This document shows positions 44,948 through 54,035 of a DNA stretch of 64,000 nt, in pieces. The position numbers were made by a program, and so were the translations under genes. Below the pieces are notes generated by a model, which was given only the letters and a program-made list of their open reading frames with translations, had not been told where the DNA came from and did not search any database. Origin of the DNA: G963676095 sp963676095 (GTDB lineage: Bacteria; Bacteroidota; Bacteroidia; Bacteroidales; Prolixibacteraceae). The number at the start of each line of letters is the position of its first letter. Positions within the stretch are counted from its first letter, which is position 1. The stretch lies in contig OY781040.1 of the NCBI GenBank assembly GCA_963676095.1, positions 1,922,001-1,986,000 of the forward strand, read 5' to 3'.

Positions 44948-46168
44948 CTACATATCGATCCGTACTGCTTCCGCAGGTTTTAGCCTCAGCGCCTTTAGGG
45001 CCGGGTACACAGAAGCAATAATGCCGGTCGTCATAACCATAAGCGTAATCTCGAATGTGATCGACAAAGACAGACGGGGATATACCAGGGTGTCATATCC
45101 CATCGACCGGTAGGCTGCGGACCATGCATCCAGGCTGATCCCATTATTTTCAAACCAGAAGATCAGGATCCAGCCAATCAGAATTCCACAGATGCCGCCG
45201 GTAACCGACAGGAATACGGTCTCCAGCAGGATCATCATAAATACCCTGATTTTATTCATACCTACCGCCATCAGCATTCCCAGCTCTTTGGTCCTCTCCA
45301 GTACCGCCATCAGCATTGTATTGATGATCCCAAACAGCAGGGCAAGCAGAATAATCAGAAGTATTACGAACATCGTGATGTTAAAGCTGCTTTCCACCAG
45401 GCTGACTTCAGGCATGACCTCACGCCAGGTCTTTACGTCCAGATCAGGAAATTTACTTTTCAGGAGCATATCAACGGACTGGAGTTGATCATTCTTCTCG
45501 AGAAGAACAGCAATCTCCTGACATTCGTGCGCTTTCATCATTAGCATGCGGGATATATCTGACTTTTTAACAAATACGCAAGTCCCGTCATAAGCAGTAT
45601 TTGATGTTTCAAAAATCCCTTCCACCTTGAAGGCGCCCGCCGTTATATTTCCTTCCATATCCTGAAAAGTAATTACCACTTTCGACCTCAGTTTCACTTT
45701 CAGCTTGTCAGCCAGCTTTTTCCCGATTACAATCGGGTTCCGCACCCCTTCGTTAAACCAACTCCCCTGTATTAGTCTGGAATAAAGATCGGTAACCTGT
45801 TTTTCATTTTCCGGGACCATCCCGGTAACCTTTACGCCGGCGCCGGTAAAGGGAGACTGGATCATTGTATTCAGGATAACCCGGTTACTGGTAGCTTTTA
45901 CTCCGGGAATATGCTGAATAACGTGCGCCACAGAGTCTGCCTTCGTGATAATAAATTTTTTGTCGGGATTGTCCAGGTATTCCTGATGATGGATTTGAAT
46001 ATGTGAAGCCTCAGTTTTTATCGCGGTATCGATCCGTTGGTCAACCATCCCGTTATAAAAAGCAATATAAAAAATGCCGGAAGTCAATCCGAGACAAATT
46101 GCAACCAGGATCACCAGGCTACGGGTTTTATTTCTCCAGATATTTCTCCATGCTACAGCTATAATCAT
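44948..46168 (-). CDS. FtsX/LolC-E-type ABC permease, second of two
   Basis: 406 residues: N-terminal helix (about 17-38) preceded by the IAVAWRNIWRNKTRSLVIL motif, a periplasmic MacB-PCD domain of about 230 residues, and three C-terminal helices with the FtsX block (ERTKELGMLMAVGMNKIRVF). The start MIIAVAWRNIWRNK is nearly the same as in the neighbouring permease, so the two are paralogues. Together they would form a heterodimer like LolC-LolE, with the ATPase encoded next. Confidence 0.9.
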   Translation of the reverse strand: MIIAVAWRNIWRNKTRSLVILVAICLGLTSGIFYIAFYNGMVDQRIDTAIKTEASHIQIHHQEYLDNPDKKFIITKADSVAHVIQHIPGVKATSNRVILNTMIQSPFTGAGVKVTGMVPENEKQVTDLYSRLIQGSWFNEGVRNPIVIGKKLADKLKVKLRSKVVITFQDMEGNITAGAFKVEGIFETSNTAYDGTCVFVKKSDISRMLMMKAHECQEIAVLLEKNDQLQSVDMLLKSKFPDLDVKTWREVMPEVSLVESSFNITMFVILLIILLALLFGIINTMLMAVLERTKELGMLMAVGMNKIRVFMMILLETVFLSVTGGICGILIGWILIFWFENNGISLDAWSAAYRSMGYDTLVYPRLSLSITFEITLMVMTTGIIASVYPALKALRLKPAEAVRIDM

Positions 46169-46189
46169 GATTAAGGGCTCTTAAGTGAT

Positions 46190-47398
46190 TTATGAATGGA
46201 GGGCTTTGATTAATTTTAACCGGAAAATCCTTAGTAAAGGATACAGATAGACGACTAACGTAAGCAGGAACACAATAAGCAATTGCCGGGCAAAAACAAA
46301 CCACTGTGCTGAAAAATACATAGCCGGCTCAAATCCGAGTTGAACATAAGCTTCAGCTGCTTTTCCCGTGATCGGGACCGGATGGTAAACAAGATACCAG
46401 ATAAACGGGAAACTGACGATAAAACCTGCCATCACCCCTGTCAGTCCAACCAGTAAGGTCTCGTAGAAAAGGACCTTGCCCAGTGTTCCTTTTTGCATGC
46501 CGATGGCGATCATTATCCCCATTTCTTTCCGGCGCTCAGCGATCATCATAATCACAGTACCGAAAATGCCAAAACCAATAAGCGCATACAGAATCCCCTT
46601 GGCAATATAAGCTCCGGCCCGGTCGGCGTCAATCATATTCCTGGTAACCGGGTCCATTTCATCCCAGGTCATAATCTCGTACTTTTTCCCAAGTTGTTCT
46701 GCAAGTCGTCTTTTGAGTTGTCCAACAATTGAATAATCATGCGTCATAAGTACAAGAGAAGTGCATCCCCCGGGCACAGAAAAAAAGTCACGGGCAGCCT
46801 GAATGTCGATATATCCCCCAAGGTTATTCATCGTCGGAGCGGGGAACTTCAGGATCCCCCTGACCGGAAACAGTCCGGCAGCCGTAACGCCATGGTAACC
46901 CTGACTGAACAGGACCAGGGTGTCGCCGAGTGTTATACCTAAGTTCTTTGCCAGGTTAATGCATAATAAGATACCGTTGTCTCCCGCTTTCAGGTAGGAA
47001 CCTTTTTCAATCCAGGTGGAAAGTCTGGACATTTGATTTTCCTTTTCCGGATCAATACCAATCAGGGCGGCCCCTTTTGTATTATCCTTGTACGACATAA
47101 GGGTGAAAGATTCAAGCCGGGGAATAAAAGATTTAATTGCGGGGTTGCTTTTCAATGCCTGTTCCAAGGTGTCATCCGGGGCAAATGTGTAATCGATGGT
47201 CTTGTTTTCCCAGTATCCGGGATGATGAATCTGTATATAACCGGAATAAAAGCTTACGACATTGTCGATCATTTTGGAATAAGTCCCCTCCTGCATTGAG
47301 GTCATAAAAGTACTCAGCAGCACCCCAAAAAAGACTGAAGCTACTGTAATCAGCGTTCTCCGTTTATTACGCCATAAGTTCCTCCATGCCAGTTTCAT
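46190..47398 (-). CDS. FtsX/LolC-E-type ABC permease, first of two
   Basis: 402 residues with the same plan: MKLAWRNLWRNKRRTLITV and one helix, a periplasmic domain, then three helices with the FtsX block ERRKEMGIMIAIGMQKGTLG. Residue-level similarity to the second permease is limited to these ends, so the pair is old. It lies 20 bases after the LolA-like gene and 21 bases before the second permease gene. Confidence 0.9.
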   Translation of the reverse strand: MKLAWRNLWRNKRRTLITVASVFFGVLLSTFMTSMQEGTYSKMIDNVVSFYSGYIQIHHPGYWENKTIDYTFAPDDTLEQALKSNPAIKSFIPRLESFTLMSYKDNTKGAALIGIDPEKENQMSRLSTWIEKGSYLKAGDNGILLCINLAKNLGITLGDTLVLFSQGYHGVTAAGLFPVRGILKFPAPTMNNLGGYIDIQAARDFFSVPGGCTSLVLMTHDYSIVGQLKRRLAEQLGKKYEIMTWDEMDPVTRNMIDADRAGAYIAKGILYALIGFGIFGTVIMMIAERRKEMGIMIAIGMQKGTLGKVLFYETLLVGLTGVMAGFIVSFPFIWYLVYHPVPITGKAAEAYVQLGFEPAMYFSAQWFVFARQLLIVFLLTLVVYLYPLLRIFRLKLIKALHS

Positions 47399-47418
47399 CT
47401 GTCCTCCCTGTTGTTTGG

Positions 47419-48165
47419 TTATCTTACCCGTTTCATGTTTTGAATGGAAAAAAACGATTCGTTAAGCGGAACATTGAAGCCGATCTTTTCAAAAACAAGA
47501 ATAGTCTTTTGTCCGGGTTCATCCGAAGGGATCATTTCCAGGCGTGTCGGGATAATCCGATCGTCCATTTTCCTGATATCGGTTAAGATTTCAGTATTAA
47601 CCAGTTTATTGTCTTCATCGTAATATTCCCCTTTCAACCAGAGGTAATCCTTTTCAGAAATCCACATAATGACCTTTCCCCAGACAACAGCAGCATCTTC
47701 ATGCGGCGTAAGCTCGATTTTATAGCAATCGTATCCACCCGTCTGTTCCCTGCCCGTAAGCTTCTGGTCATAATCGTTCACAAGCGAGGATTCTTTCACC
47801 AGGTCGTCGTTGGTGAAATCGGATCCCATCCACGACTGCATCATCATGGAAGGAGGTAACTTAATCATACGCTCAATACCAGGCACCCAGTTCCACATTT
47901 CATTATTTCGTTTGAGAAATACCTGCCCTTTTTCTTTGGCTGGTTCGGTAATATAAATGAGGGAGTATTCCGTCCCCAGGGTCCAGCTTTTCATCGTAAC
48001 GGTACGGGACCAGTTTCGGCGTTTTATCGTCATGCTCATTGTTCCTTCGCTCGATGATCCCCGTAATTTATCATCGGCCTGTTTAACGATAGCTTTCACA
48101 TCGACCTCTTGTGATTCGGCCGCCAGGGTCATCACAATCATTAGAGCCGTCAGGATTAGTTTCAT
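47419..48165 (-). CDS. LolA-like periplasmic carrier (outer-membrane lipoprotein-sorting protein family)
   Basis: 248 residues from the ATG at 48165. Signal peptide MKLILTALMIVMTLAAESQ, then the LolA-like fold: DVKAIVKQADDKLRGSSSEG, TMSMTIKRRNWSRTVTMKSW, YITEPAKEKGQVFLKRNNEM, WNWVPGIERMIKLPPSMMMQ, MGSDFTNDDLVKES, and a terminal strand with FSIQNMKRV. This is the family annotated outer membrane lipoprotein-sorting protein, larger than and distinct from classical LolA. First gene of the minus-strand cassette with two permeases, an ATPase and a barrel. It should carry a hydrophobic ligand across the periplasm. Confidence 0.85.
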   Translation of the reverse strand: MKLILTALMIVMTLAAESQEVDVKAIVKQADDKLRGSSSEGTMSMTIKRRNWSRTVTMKSWTLGTEYSLIYITEPAKEKGQVFLKRNNEMWNWVPGIERMIKLPPSMMMQSWMGSDFTNDDLVKESSLVNDYDQKLTGREQTGGYDCYKIELTPHEDAAVVWGKVIMWISEKDYLWLKGEYYDEDNKLVNTEILTDIRKMDDRIIPTRLEMIPSDEPGQKTILVFEKIGFNVPLNESFFSIQNMKRVR

Positions 48166-48270
48166 GTGATTATAAACTGAAAATTTACTCAAAGATCTGA
48201 TAATAAATCGGAAAATAAAAACAGATGGGACAGGCTAAATGAATGAATGAGAGAATGAGGGAATAACAGG

Positions 48271-48330
48271 AATCTTGTAAAAACGAACCCTCCGCCGGAC
48301 GTTTTGACGACTCTGTTCTGGATTCCGGAT
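48271..48330. repeat. Dispersed hairpin element, copy 1
   Basis: GTAAAAACG (48277-48285) and CGTTTTGAC (48300-48308) flank AACCCTCCGCCGGA; TCTGTTCTGGATTCCGGAT follows. Copy 2 at 58430-58503 is nearly the same and has a perfect stem. Confidence 0.7.
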
Positions 48331-48350
48331 TTTCTTTTTCGCTGACCAAA

Positions 48351-48388
48351 AATAATAAAGGCCTGTCTATGTTCAGGCCTTTATTATT
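48351..48388 (-). terminator. Terminator of tRNA-Phe
   Basis: AATAATAAAGGCCTG (48351-48365) and CAGGCCTTTATTATT (48374-48388) form a perfect 15-bp stem with an 8-base loop. Read on the minus strand it starts five bases after the tRNA 3' end and is followed by TTT. Confidence 0.85.
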
Positions 48389-48392
48389 TCAT

Positions 48393-48468
<76 letters not shown>

Positions 48469-48490
48469 GTTGATTTTGCTTTAGCGGTGG

Positions 48491-48525
48491 CAAATATAGC
48501 GCAAAAAATCAAACTACAAAACAAA
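48491..48525 (-). promoter_or_regulatory. Promoter of tRNA-Phe
   Basis: TATATTTG (48498-48491) on the minus strand, with TTTG at 18 and again at 23 bases upstream. It lies 22 bases before the tRNA 5' end. Confidence 0.65.
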
Positions 48526-48593
48526 ATCAAAAGCTCTGGATCGAAAAATTTTAAATTTAAATATAAACACCTTCTTTTTCATAGGTTTATCAG

Positions 48594-48623
48594 TTGATAA
48601 TTCCCCATCCTTTTTTACTTTTG
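48594..48623 (+). promoter_or_regulatory. Promoter of the M16 peptidase / O-methyltransferase operon
   Basis: TTG (48594-48596), 19 bases, TACTTTTG (48616-48623). The GTG start follows 19 bases later, so the leader would be only about 12-14 bases. Confidence 0.65.
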
Positions 48624-48642
48624 CACTCCAATTAATCGGAAA

Positions 48643-49863
48643 GTGAAGATAAGTACAAGCATATTAAAGAATGGTATCCGTATCATTCACCAGCAGGTCG
48701 ATTCGCCTGCAGCTCATTTTGGAATCATACTAAATACAGGGTCCCGTGACGAACTGGAAGAAGAACAGGGCATCGCTCATTTCATAGAACACGTCATTTT
48801 CAAAGGAACGAAAAAACGGAAAGCATTTCATATCATCAGCCGCATTGAAGATGTTGGCGGCGAACTTAATGCATACACCAGTAAAGAGGAAACCGCATTT
48901 TATGCCTCTTTTCTGAACGGGCACTACGACAGGGCCATGGAACTCATCAGCGATATCATCAGCAACAGCACTTTCCCGGAACATGAACTGGAGCGGGAAA
49001 AAGAAGTGGTGATCGAAGAAATCAATTCATACAAGGACAGCCCTTCCGAGTTGATCTTCGACGATTTCGACGAGCTATTATTCGACGGGCACCCGATTGC
49101 GAGGAATATCCTGGGGACACCGGAGCGCGTAAAGTCGTTCACAAGAGAAGATATTACGCGATTTATCCTCAACAATTACCATTCAGACGAGATGGTGCTA
49201 AGTTCTGTAGGCAATATTTCCTTTGAAAAATTCAAGGCATTGGCTGAAAAATATTTCTCAGAGATCCCGGAAAAAGGAAGGACCCGTCAAAGGGAAACTT
49301 TCGTCAAATATGTTCCGGGGTTCAGAAAGGTCAGCAAAGACACGTTCCAGACACATTGCGTTATCGGAAATATAGCCTATGATGCCCAAAATAAAAATCG
49401 CATGGGGATGGTCCTGCTGAATAATATACTAGGAGGCCAGTCCATGAATTCCCGGCTAAACCTGAGCCTTCGCGAACGAAACGGCATGGCATACAACGTC
49501 GAATCGAACTACACCGCATTCTCTGATACCGGACAATTTAATGTCTATTTTGGAACAGACCGGGAAAACCTGGACCGGGCAATCAGTCTGACAAAAAAAG
49601 AATTCAAACTTATCAGGGATAAAAGACTGGGGACACTGCAACTAAGCAAGGCAAAAAAACAAATGATAGGCCAAATTGCCCTGTCCAGCGAAGACAGGGA
49701 CGATCTGATGCTGACGCTCGGTAAAAGTTTTCTTTTATATGACAAGGTCGACAGTCTTGAAAAAATTTACCGGGATATTGAAGGGATATCAGACAAATTA
49801 ATTCTTGAAATAGCCAACGAGATCCTTGATGAAAAATCGTTGAGCACATTGATCTTCGAATGA
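48643..49863 (+). CDS. M16-family (insulinase/MPP-like) zinc peptidase
   Basis: 406 residues, GTG start. The inverted zinc motif HxxEH is HFIEH (His46, Glu49, His50), with the distal Glu in EREKEVVIEEINSYKDSP. Family blocks GTKKRKAFHIISRIEDVGGE, LNAYTSKEETAFYA and the second-domain arrangement LGGQSMNSRLNLSLRERNGM are present. No signal peptide, so it is cytosolic, as usual for one-subunit-length bacterial M16B proteins. The stop overlaps the next gene's start (ATGA). Confidence 0.93.
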   Translation: MKISTSILKNGIRIIHQQVDSPAAHFGIILNTGSRDELEEEQGIAHFIEHVIFKGTKKRKAFHIISRIEDVGGELNAYTSKEETAFYASFLNGHYDRAMELISDIISNSTFPEHELEREKEVVIEEINSYKDSPSELIFDDFDELLFDGHPIARNILGTPERVKSFTREDITRFILNNYHSDEMVLSSVGNISFEKFKALAEKYFSEIPEKGRTRQRETFVKYVPGFRKVSKDTFQTHCVIGNIAYDAQNKNRMGMVLLNNILGGQSMNSRLNLSLRERNGMAYNVESNYTAFSDTGQFNVYFGTDRENLDRAISLTKKEFKLIRDKRLGTLQLSKAKKQMIGQIALSSEDRDDLMLTLGKSFLLYDKVDSLEKIYRDIEGISDKLILEIANEILDEKSLSTLIFE

Positions 49864-50501
49864 TGGACATAAACAGGGAACTGGAAAAGTATATTCTTTC
49901 TCACACAGAAAAAGAAGACGATATTCTGAAAGAACTGGAACGGGAAACCTTTTTGCACGTCCTGAATCCCCGCATGGTTTCAGGGCACCTGCAAGGAAAG
50001 ATTCTCGAAATGCTTAGCAGGATGATCGCCCCGAGGTGCATCCTGGAAATAGGGACCTTTACCGGCTATTCCGCTATTTGCCTCTCCAAAGGGCTTTGCC
50101 CGGGTGGGGTCCTTCATACGATAGAGATTGACGATGAACTGGGACCAATAGCAAAAAAATATATCGGCAAAGCCGGGCTCTCGGAAACGGTTACCCTGCA
50201 TATGGGAGACGCCCTTCAAATAATCCCGAACCTCAGGGAGACTTTCGACCTGGTTTTTATGGATGGTAACAAACGTCAGTATTGCGAATACTTTGACCTG
50301 GTTTTTGACAAAGTAAAGCCAGGTGGCTATATTTTTGCCGACAACATTCTCTGGAACGGGAAAGTGGTGGAAGAGGTCTCCTGTAAAGACGAGCAGACCA
50401 CCAGTATCCTCCGCTTTAATGAAAAAATAAAGGACGACAACCGGGTTAGCCAGGTAATCCTGCCCTTGAGGGACGGCCTGATGCTGATCAGAAAAAAATA
50501 A
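49860..50501 (+). CDS. SAM-dependent O-methyltransferase (COMT-like)
   Basis: 213 residues. Class I fold: ILEIGTFTGYSAICLSKGL binds SAM, TIEIDDELGP is the acidic loop, FDLVFMDGNKRQYCEYFD contains the metal-binding Asp, and KPGGYIFADNILWNGKV is typical of the divalent-metal O-methyltransferase family. It begins in a 4-base ATGA overlap with the M16 peptidase gene, so expression is coupled. The same pair is common in Bacteroidota; the acceptor is not known. Confidence 0.93.
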   Translation: MMDINRELEKYILSHTEKEDDILKELERETFLHVLNPRMVSGHLQGKILEMLSRMIAPRCILEIGTFTGYSAICLSKGLCPGGVLHTIEIDDELGPIAKKYIGKAGLSETVTLHMGDALQIIPNLRETFDLVFMDGNKRQYCEYFDLVFDKVKPGGYIFADNILWNGKVVEEVSCKDEQTTSILRFNEKIKDDNRVSQVILPLRDGLMLIRKK

Positions 50502-50794
50502 CCATACAGGTGAACTGGTGAATTGGTGAATGAAAGAATGATTGAATGAGAGAATGAGATCCCACAACAATAGAAACAAAGTTAACCATATATTAACAAT
50601 AATAACCATTCTTGTGTCTTAGCGTTTTCGCGTTCTGTTTGATCAAACAACGAAGTGTCAAACATTCAAACGGCGTAGCCTCAAACAATAGAAACACAGG
50701 AACAATGTTAACCATATTAACAACAGAAACAATTCTTCGCGTCTTCGTGTCCTTGTGTTCTGTCTCGTGCCTTAGCGTTCAGGTGTGCACTGCT
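50502..50794. repeat. G-poor/G-rich dispersed repeat block
   Basis: Begins with GGTGAACTGGTGAATTGGTG and GAATGATTGAATGAGAGAATG, the reverse complement of the CATTCACCAATTCACC family. Then come two AACAATAGAAACA / TTAACCATATTAACAA units (about 50568 and 50686) and a 49-bp element at 50643-50691 that recurs inverted at 54260-54308. No gene. Confidence 0.75.
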
Positions 50795-52222
50795 TCACAA
50801 CGACTTCATCGAGTTAATAAAGTTTTTCTTTGCCTTGGCTGACTTGATATAGGCTCCAGGCCCGGCAATACAACCACCTTCACATGCCATAACCTCATAA
50901 AACTGGGCATTGGCGTTTCCCTTCTCCATCATCTTCATCAGGCGGATTGTCTTTTTATCAATCCCGTCAATTTTTTCTGATGTGAAATTCTCAATTTTTT
51001 TCTCGGCAAGCACGGCCCCCAGCACTCCCCCGCTTTGGGCAAACCCCCGCGATTCTTTTGTGTAATTTTCAAGGACAGCCTCCTCCATCTGGTCAGGAAT
51101 AATCCCCATGCCGGTCATCATAGCATCCAGTTCCTCGAAACTCAACACAAAATCGACTGTTCCCAAATCCCTGGCTTCTTTTCGCTTAGCCACGCATGGC
51201 CCCACAAAAACAAGCCTGGCATCAGGATACTTCTCCCTCATTTCCCCAGCGGTAAAAGCCATTGGAGAAGGCGTATGCGAAACATTAGGTTTCAGTCCGG
51301 GAACATGTTTCCTGACGGCCTCAACATAAGAAGGGCAACAGGAGGTGGTCATAAATTTTTGACCCTGCTCCAGTTTCTCTTTAAGTTCTTCAGCCTCGTG
51401 ACGGGCAGTTTTCTCAGCTCCCCGGGCAACCTCTATAACTTCACTGAAACCGATAGCCCGGATTGCGGAAAAAACTTTTCCGGGCAATTCAGCATACTGG
51501 GCCAGAATAGAAGGCGCCACCATGGCAATTACCTGTTGCTTTTTTTCGATGGCACAAAGCACATCAATTATAGACGACAATTCAAAAATCGCACCGAATG
51601 GACAAGCCGTAATACATTTCCCGCAATAGATACATTTTTCAGGGTCAATCTCCTCAACCCCCCGGCTGTTCTTTTTGATCGCGCCCACCGGGCATGCTTC
51701 CTCGCAAGGGATAGGCATATAGATAATAGCGTGATAAGGGCACGCCTGCTGGCACAACCCGCAATTGATACAAAGGTCAGGTTTTATCTCCGTCTGCCCG
51801 CCGGGAGTAAAACGAATGGCATTTTTCGGACAATTCATCACGCACGGGCTGGCGACACAACCACGGCACAGGTTGGTAACCACGTAATTTACCTGTACAC
51901 AACCGGTACAAGCCTCATCCACAACCGTGAGTATTTTTTCTGAAGGAACTTCGCGGCCAAGCGCTCCTTCGGCATATTCCCGAAGCGTATGTAAATCAAT
52001 ATCGTCTTCGGGAACTTCAAATCCCAGCAACGGCAGTATCTTATAACGGGTAATAGCCCGCTCCTTATAGATGCAGCATCTTCCCCTCGGGTTTCTGTCC
52101 TTGGGATAGAGCCCAACAGGAAGGGCATCAATTGTTGAAGCAAGTTCCCCGTTCCGGAACATCTTCACCAGCCTTGCCATCAGCTCATGCCGGATAATCA
52201 TCACGTTATTCAGGTATGCCAT
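50795..52222 (-). CDS. [FeFe] hydrogenase, monomeric group B type
   Basis: 475 residues. Four-Cys iron-sulfur sets at 119-131 (LCRGCVASPCVMNCP), 151-161 (CINCGLCQQACP) and 197-207 (CIYCGKCITACP), with CEEACP at 173-178 and extra Cys at 49/50 and 105/108. The H-cluster domain has L1 TTSCCPSYV (Cys295/296), L2 VGPCVAKRKEA (Cys343) and L3 EVMACEGGCIAGPG (Cys447/451). L1 with CCP and L2 with GPC instead of MPC point to group B. It reduces protons or oxidises hydrogen, likely with ferredoxin. The maturases HydE, HydF and HydG are not in the window. Confidence 0.9.
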   Translation of the reverse strand: MAYLNNVMIIRHELMARLVKMFRNGELASTIDALPVGLYPKDRNPRGRCCIYKERAITRYKILPLLGFEVPEDDIDLHTLREYAEGALGREVPSEKILTVVDEACTGCVQVNYVVTNLCRGCVASPCVMNCPKNAIRFTPGGQTEIKPDLCINCGLCQQACPYHAIIYMPIPCEEACPVGAIKKNSRGVEEIDPEKCIYCGKCITACPFGAIFELSSIIDVLCAIEKKQQVIAMVAPSILAQYAELPGKVFSAIRAIGFSEVIEVARGAEKTARHEAEELKEKLEQGQKFMTTSCCPSYVEAVRKHVPGLKPNVSHTPSPMAFTAGEMREKYPDARLVFVGPCVAKRKEARDLGTVDFVLSFEELDAMMTGMGIIPDQMEEAVLENYTKESRGFAQSGGVLGAVLAEKKIENFTSEKIDGIDKKTIRLMKMMEKGNANAQFYEVMACEGGCIAGPGAYIKSAKAKKNFINSMKSL

Positions 52223-52643
52223 GATTCTTTATTTTTGGAGGCCGCAAAGGTAATAATTTTATGCTGGACAACATATATTCACTCTTTTGGATTTTTTCTA
52301 AATAAGGATGGAACATTTTAATAATTAAGCAAAAGTAGTTTTATATCGTCGTAGTTTTTCATATTTTCGCATTCCCTAATCGACATAGAGGATACCTGAA
52401 AGCAAAATGATTTATTAACCAGCTTATAATTTGAAAGCAACTTCTTCTTTTCCTTTTCATCCTTGACAAGAAGGTTGATTAAAAGTTTCCTTCAACGCTT
52501 ATCCCGGATTTACTTCGGAAAGATTTAGGAGGGTTATTCAAAACTGAGACTTCCGGATTGTAATATGCTAAAAACCTTAAATGCTTTTGGGAGTACTCTT
52601 GCCTGATCCGGGATAAAGCCATCAAAAACAAAACAGAAAACAA
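52223..52643. other. Intergenic leader region before the MATE gene
   Basis: No gene. The last 150 bases contain a long-range inverted repeat: GCTTATCCCGGAT (52497-52509) pairs with ATCCGGGATAAAGC (52606-52619) with one bulged A, closing a 96-base loop 24 bases before the MATE start. The first half is A/T-rich; a TATTTTCG near 52359 is a weak -7 candidate. Confidence 0.5.
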
Positions 52644-54035
52644 ATGAACAATCAGTCTTTAACAACGAATCAGGATCAAAAAACACCTGGAGGTGTCCGG
52701 GAATTGCTGATTATTGCTTTGCCAATGGTAATTGCAACTGCCTGCGACGGAGTGATGACCTTCACCGACAGGCTTTTCCTGTCGCGCGTTGCCTCAGAAC
52801 AGATGAACGCAGCCATGGGAGGAGGAGTAGCCCTCCAGATGCTAATGTTCTTCTTTATTGGCCTTACCGGTTATTCCACAGCCCTTGTTGCCCAGTATTT
52901 CGGGGCAGGAGAAAAACAGAATTCAGCAAAAGCAGCTTTTCAGGCCATCCTTGTAACCATTGCTGCCTGGCCGGTTATTCTGCTGGCCAAACCGCTGGCC
53001 ATTAGTTTTTTCTATTTTATGAAGATACCGGAAGTCCAGCTTTCCCTGCAAGTCCGCTACCTGAATATTATTGCATGGGGAAGTATCTTCAGCATGCTTC
53101 GTTACACACTGGGATGTTACTTTACAGGGATCGGAAAGACAAAAGTTGTTATGACGGCTACGATCGTCGCCATGGTGGTTAATGTAATTCTCGATTATAT
53201 TCTTGTTTTCGGGAAGCTTGGCTTTCCTGCCATGGAAATCGAAGGAGCAGCCATTGCCACAGTCGCCGGAGCATTTTGTGCGGTTATCATACTTGTATCA
53301 GCCTATTTCAACAGGGCCAACAAGATTGAATTTTTAGTATTGAAGTCGTTCCGGTTCAACCAAAAAATTATGAAAAGGCTCATTTACTATGGCTCACCCG
53401 CCGGTTTAGAGATGTTCCTGAATTTTCTGGCGTTCTCGTTCATGATTTCCCTCTTCCACTCGGAGGGAGAAACAGTGGCGACAGCAACCACGATCATGTT
53501 TAACTGGGACATGGTATCATTCATTCCTCTGTTAGGGATCGAAATTGCGGTAACCAGTCTTGTCGGCAGGTATATGGGGGCCGGTAAACCGGACATTGCC
53601 TATCACTCGGCCCTGTCAGCCATAAAAACAGGCATAGGCTATTCGGTCGTTATCCTGGCCCTGTTTATTCTTATCCCCAGGCAACTGGTTCTGGTTTTTC
53701 GCCCGGAAGAACAAAGCGCAATATTTGACCAGGCGATACCGATTGCTGTATCGATGATCAACATTGCGGCCATGTATGTCCTGGCAGAGGCGGTCATGGT
53801 GGCTATGTCAGGCACACTGAGGGGGGCCGGGGACACCTATTTCACGATGATCACCTCTGTTTCTGCCCACTGGTTATTCGTTCCTATGCTGTACCTCTCG
53901 CTGAAAGTGTTTCATCTTCCCGTTTCGTTCAGCTGGTTGTTGCTTGTTATCTTCTTCCTGATGTTTTGTTCGATTTTCATTATCCGTTTCCGACAGGGAA
54001 AATGGAAGAAGATCAGGGTGATCGGGGAGAAATAA
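52644..54035 (+). CDS. MATE family efflux transporter
   Basis: 463 residues, 12 membrane helices. MATE family features: PMVIATACDGVMTFTDRLFL in helix 1, the two homologous halves, GIGKTKVVMTATIVAMVVNV and GAIATVAG-like GAAIATVAGAFCAVI in the first half, and FIPLLGIEIAVTSLVGRYMG and SGTLRGAGDTYFTMI in the second. Cation-coupled export of drugs or metabolites; substrate unknown. Its message would carry the 96-base closed loop described upstream. Confidence 0.93.
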   Translation: MNNQSLTTNQDQKTPGGVRELLIIALPMVIATACDGVMTFTDRLFLSRVASEQMNAAMGGGVALQMLMFFFIGLTGYSTALVAQYFGAGEKQNSAKAAFQAILVTIAAWPVILLAKPLAISFFYFMKIPEVQLSLQVRYLNIIAWGSIFSMLRYTLGCYFTGIGKTKVVMTATIVAMVVNVILDYILVFGKLGFPAMEIEGAAIATVAGAFCAVIILVSAYFNRANKIEFLVLKSFRFNQKIMKRLIYYGSPAGLEMFLNFLAFSFMISLFHSEGETVATATTIMFNWDMVSFIPLLGIEIAVTSLVGRYMGAGKPDIAYHSALSAIKTGIGYSVVILALFILIPRQLVLVFRPEEQSAIFDQAIPIAVSMINIAAMYVLAEAVMVAMSGTLRGAGDTYFTMITSVSAHWLFVPMLYLSLKVFHLPVSFSWLLLVIFFLMFCSIFIIRFRQGKWKKIRVIGEK

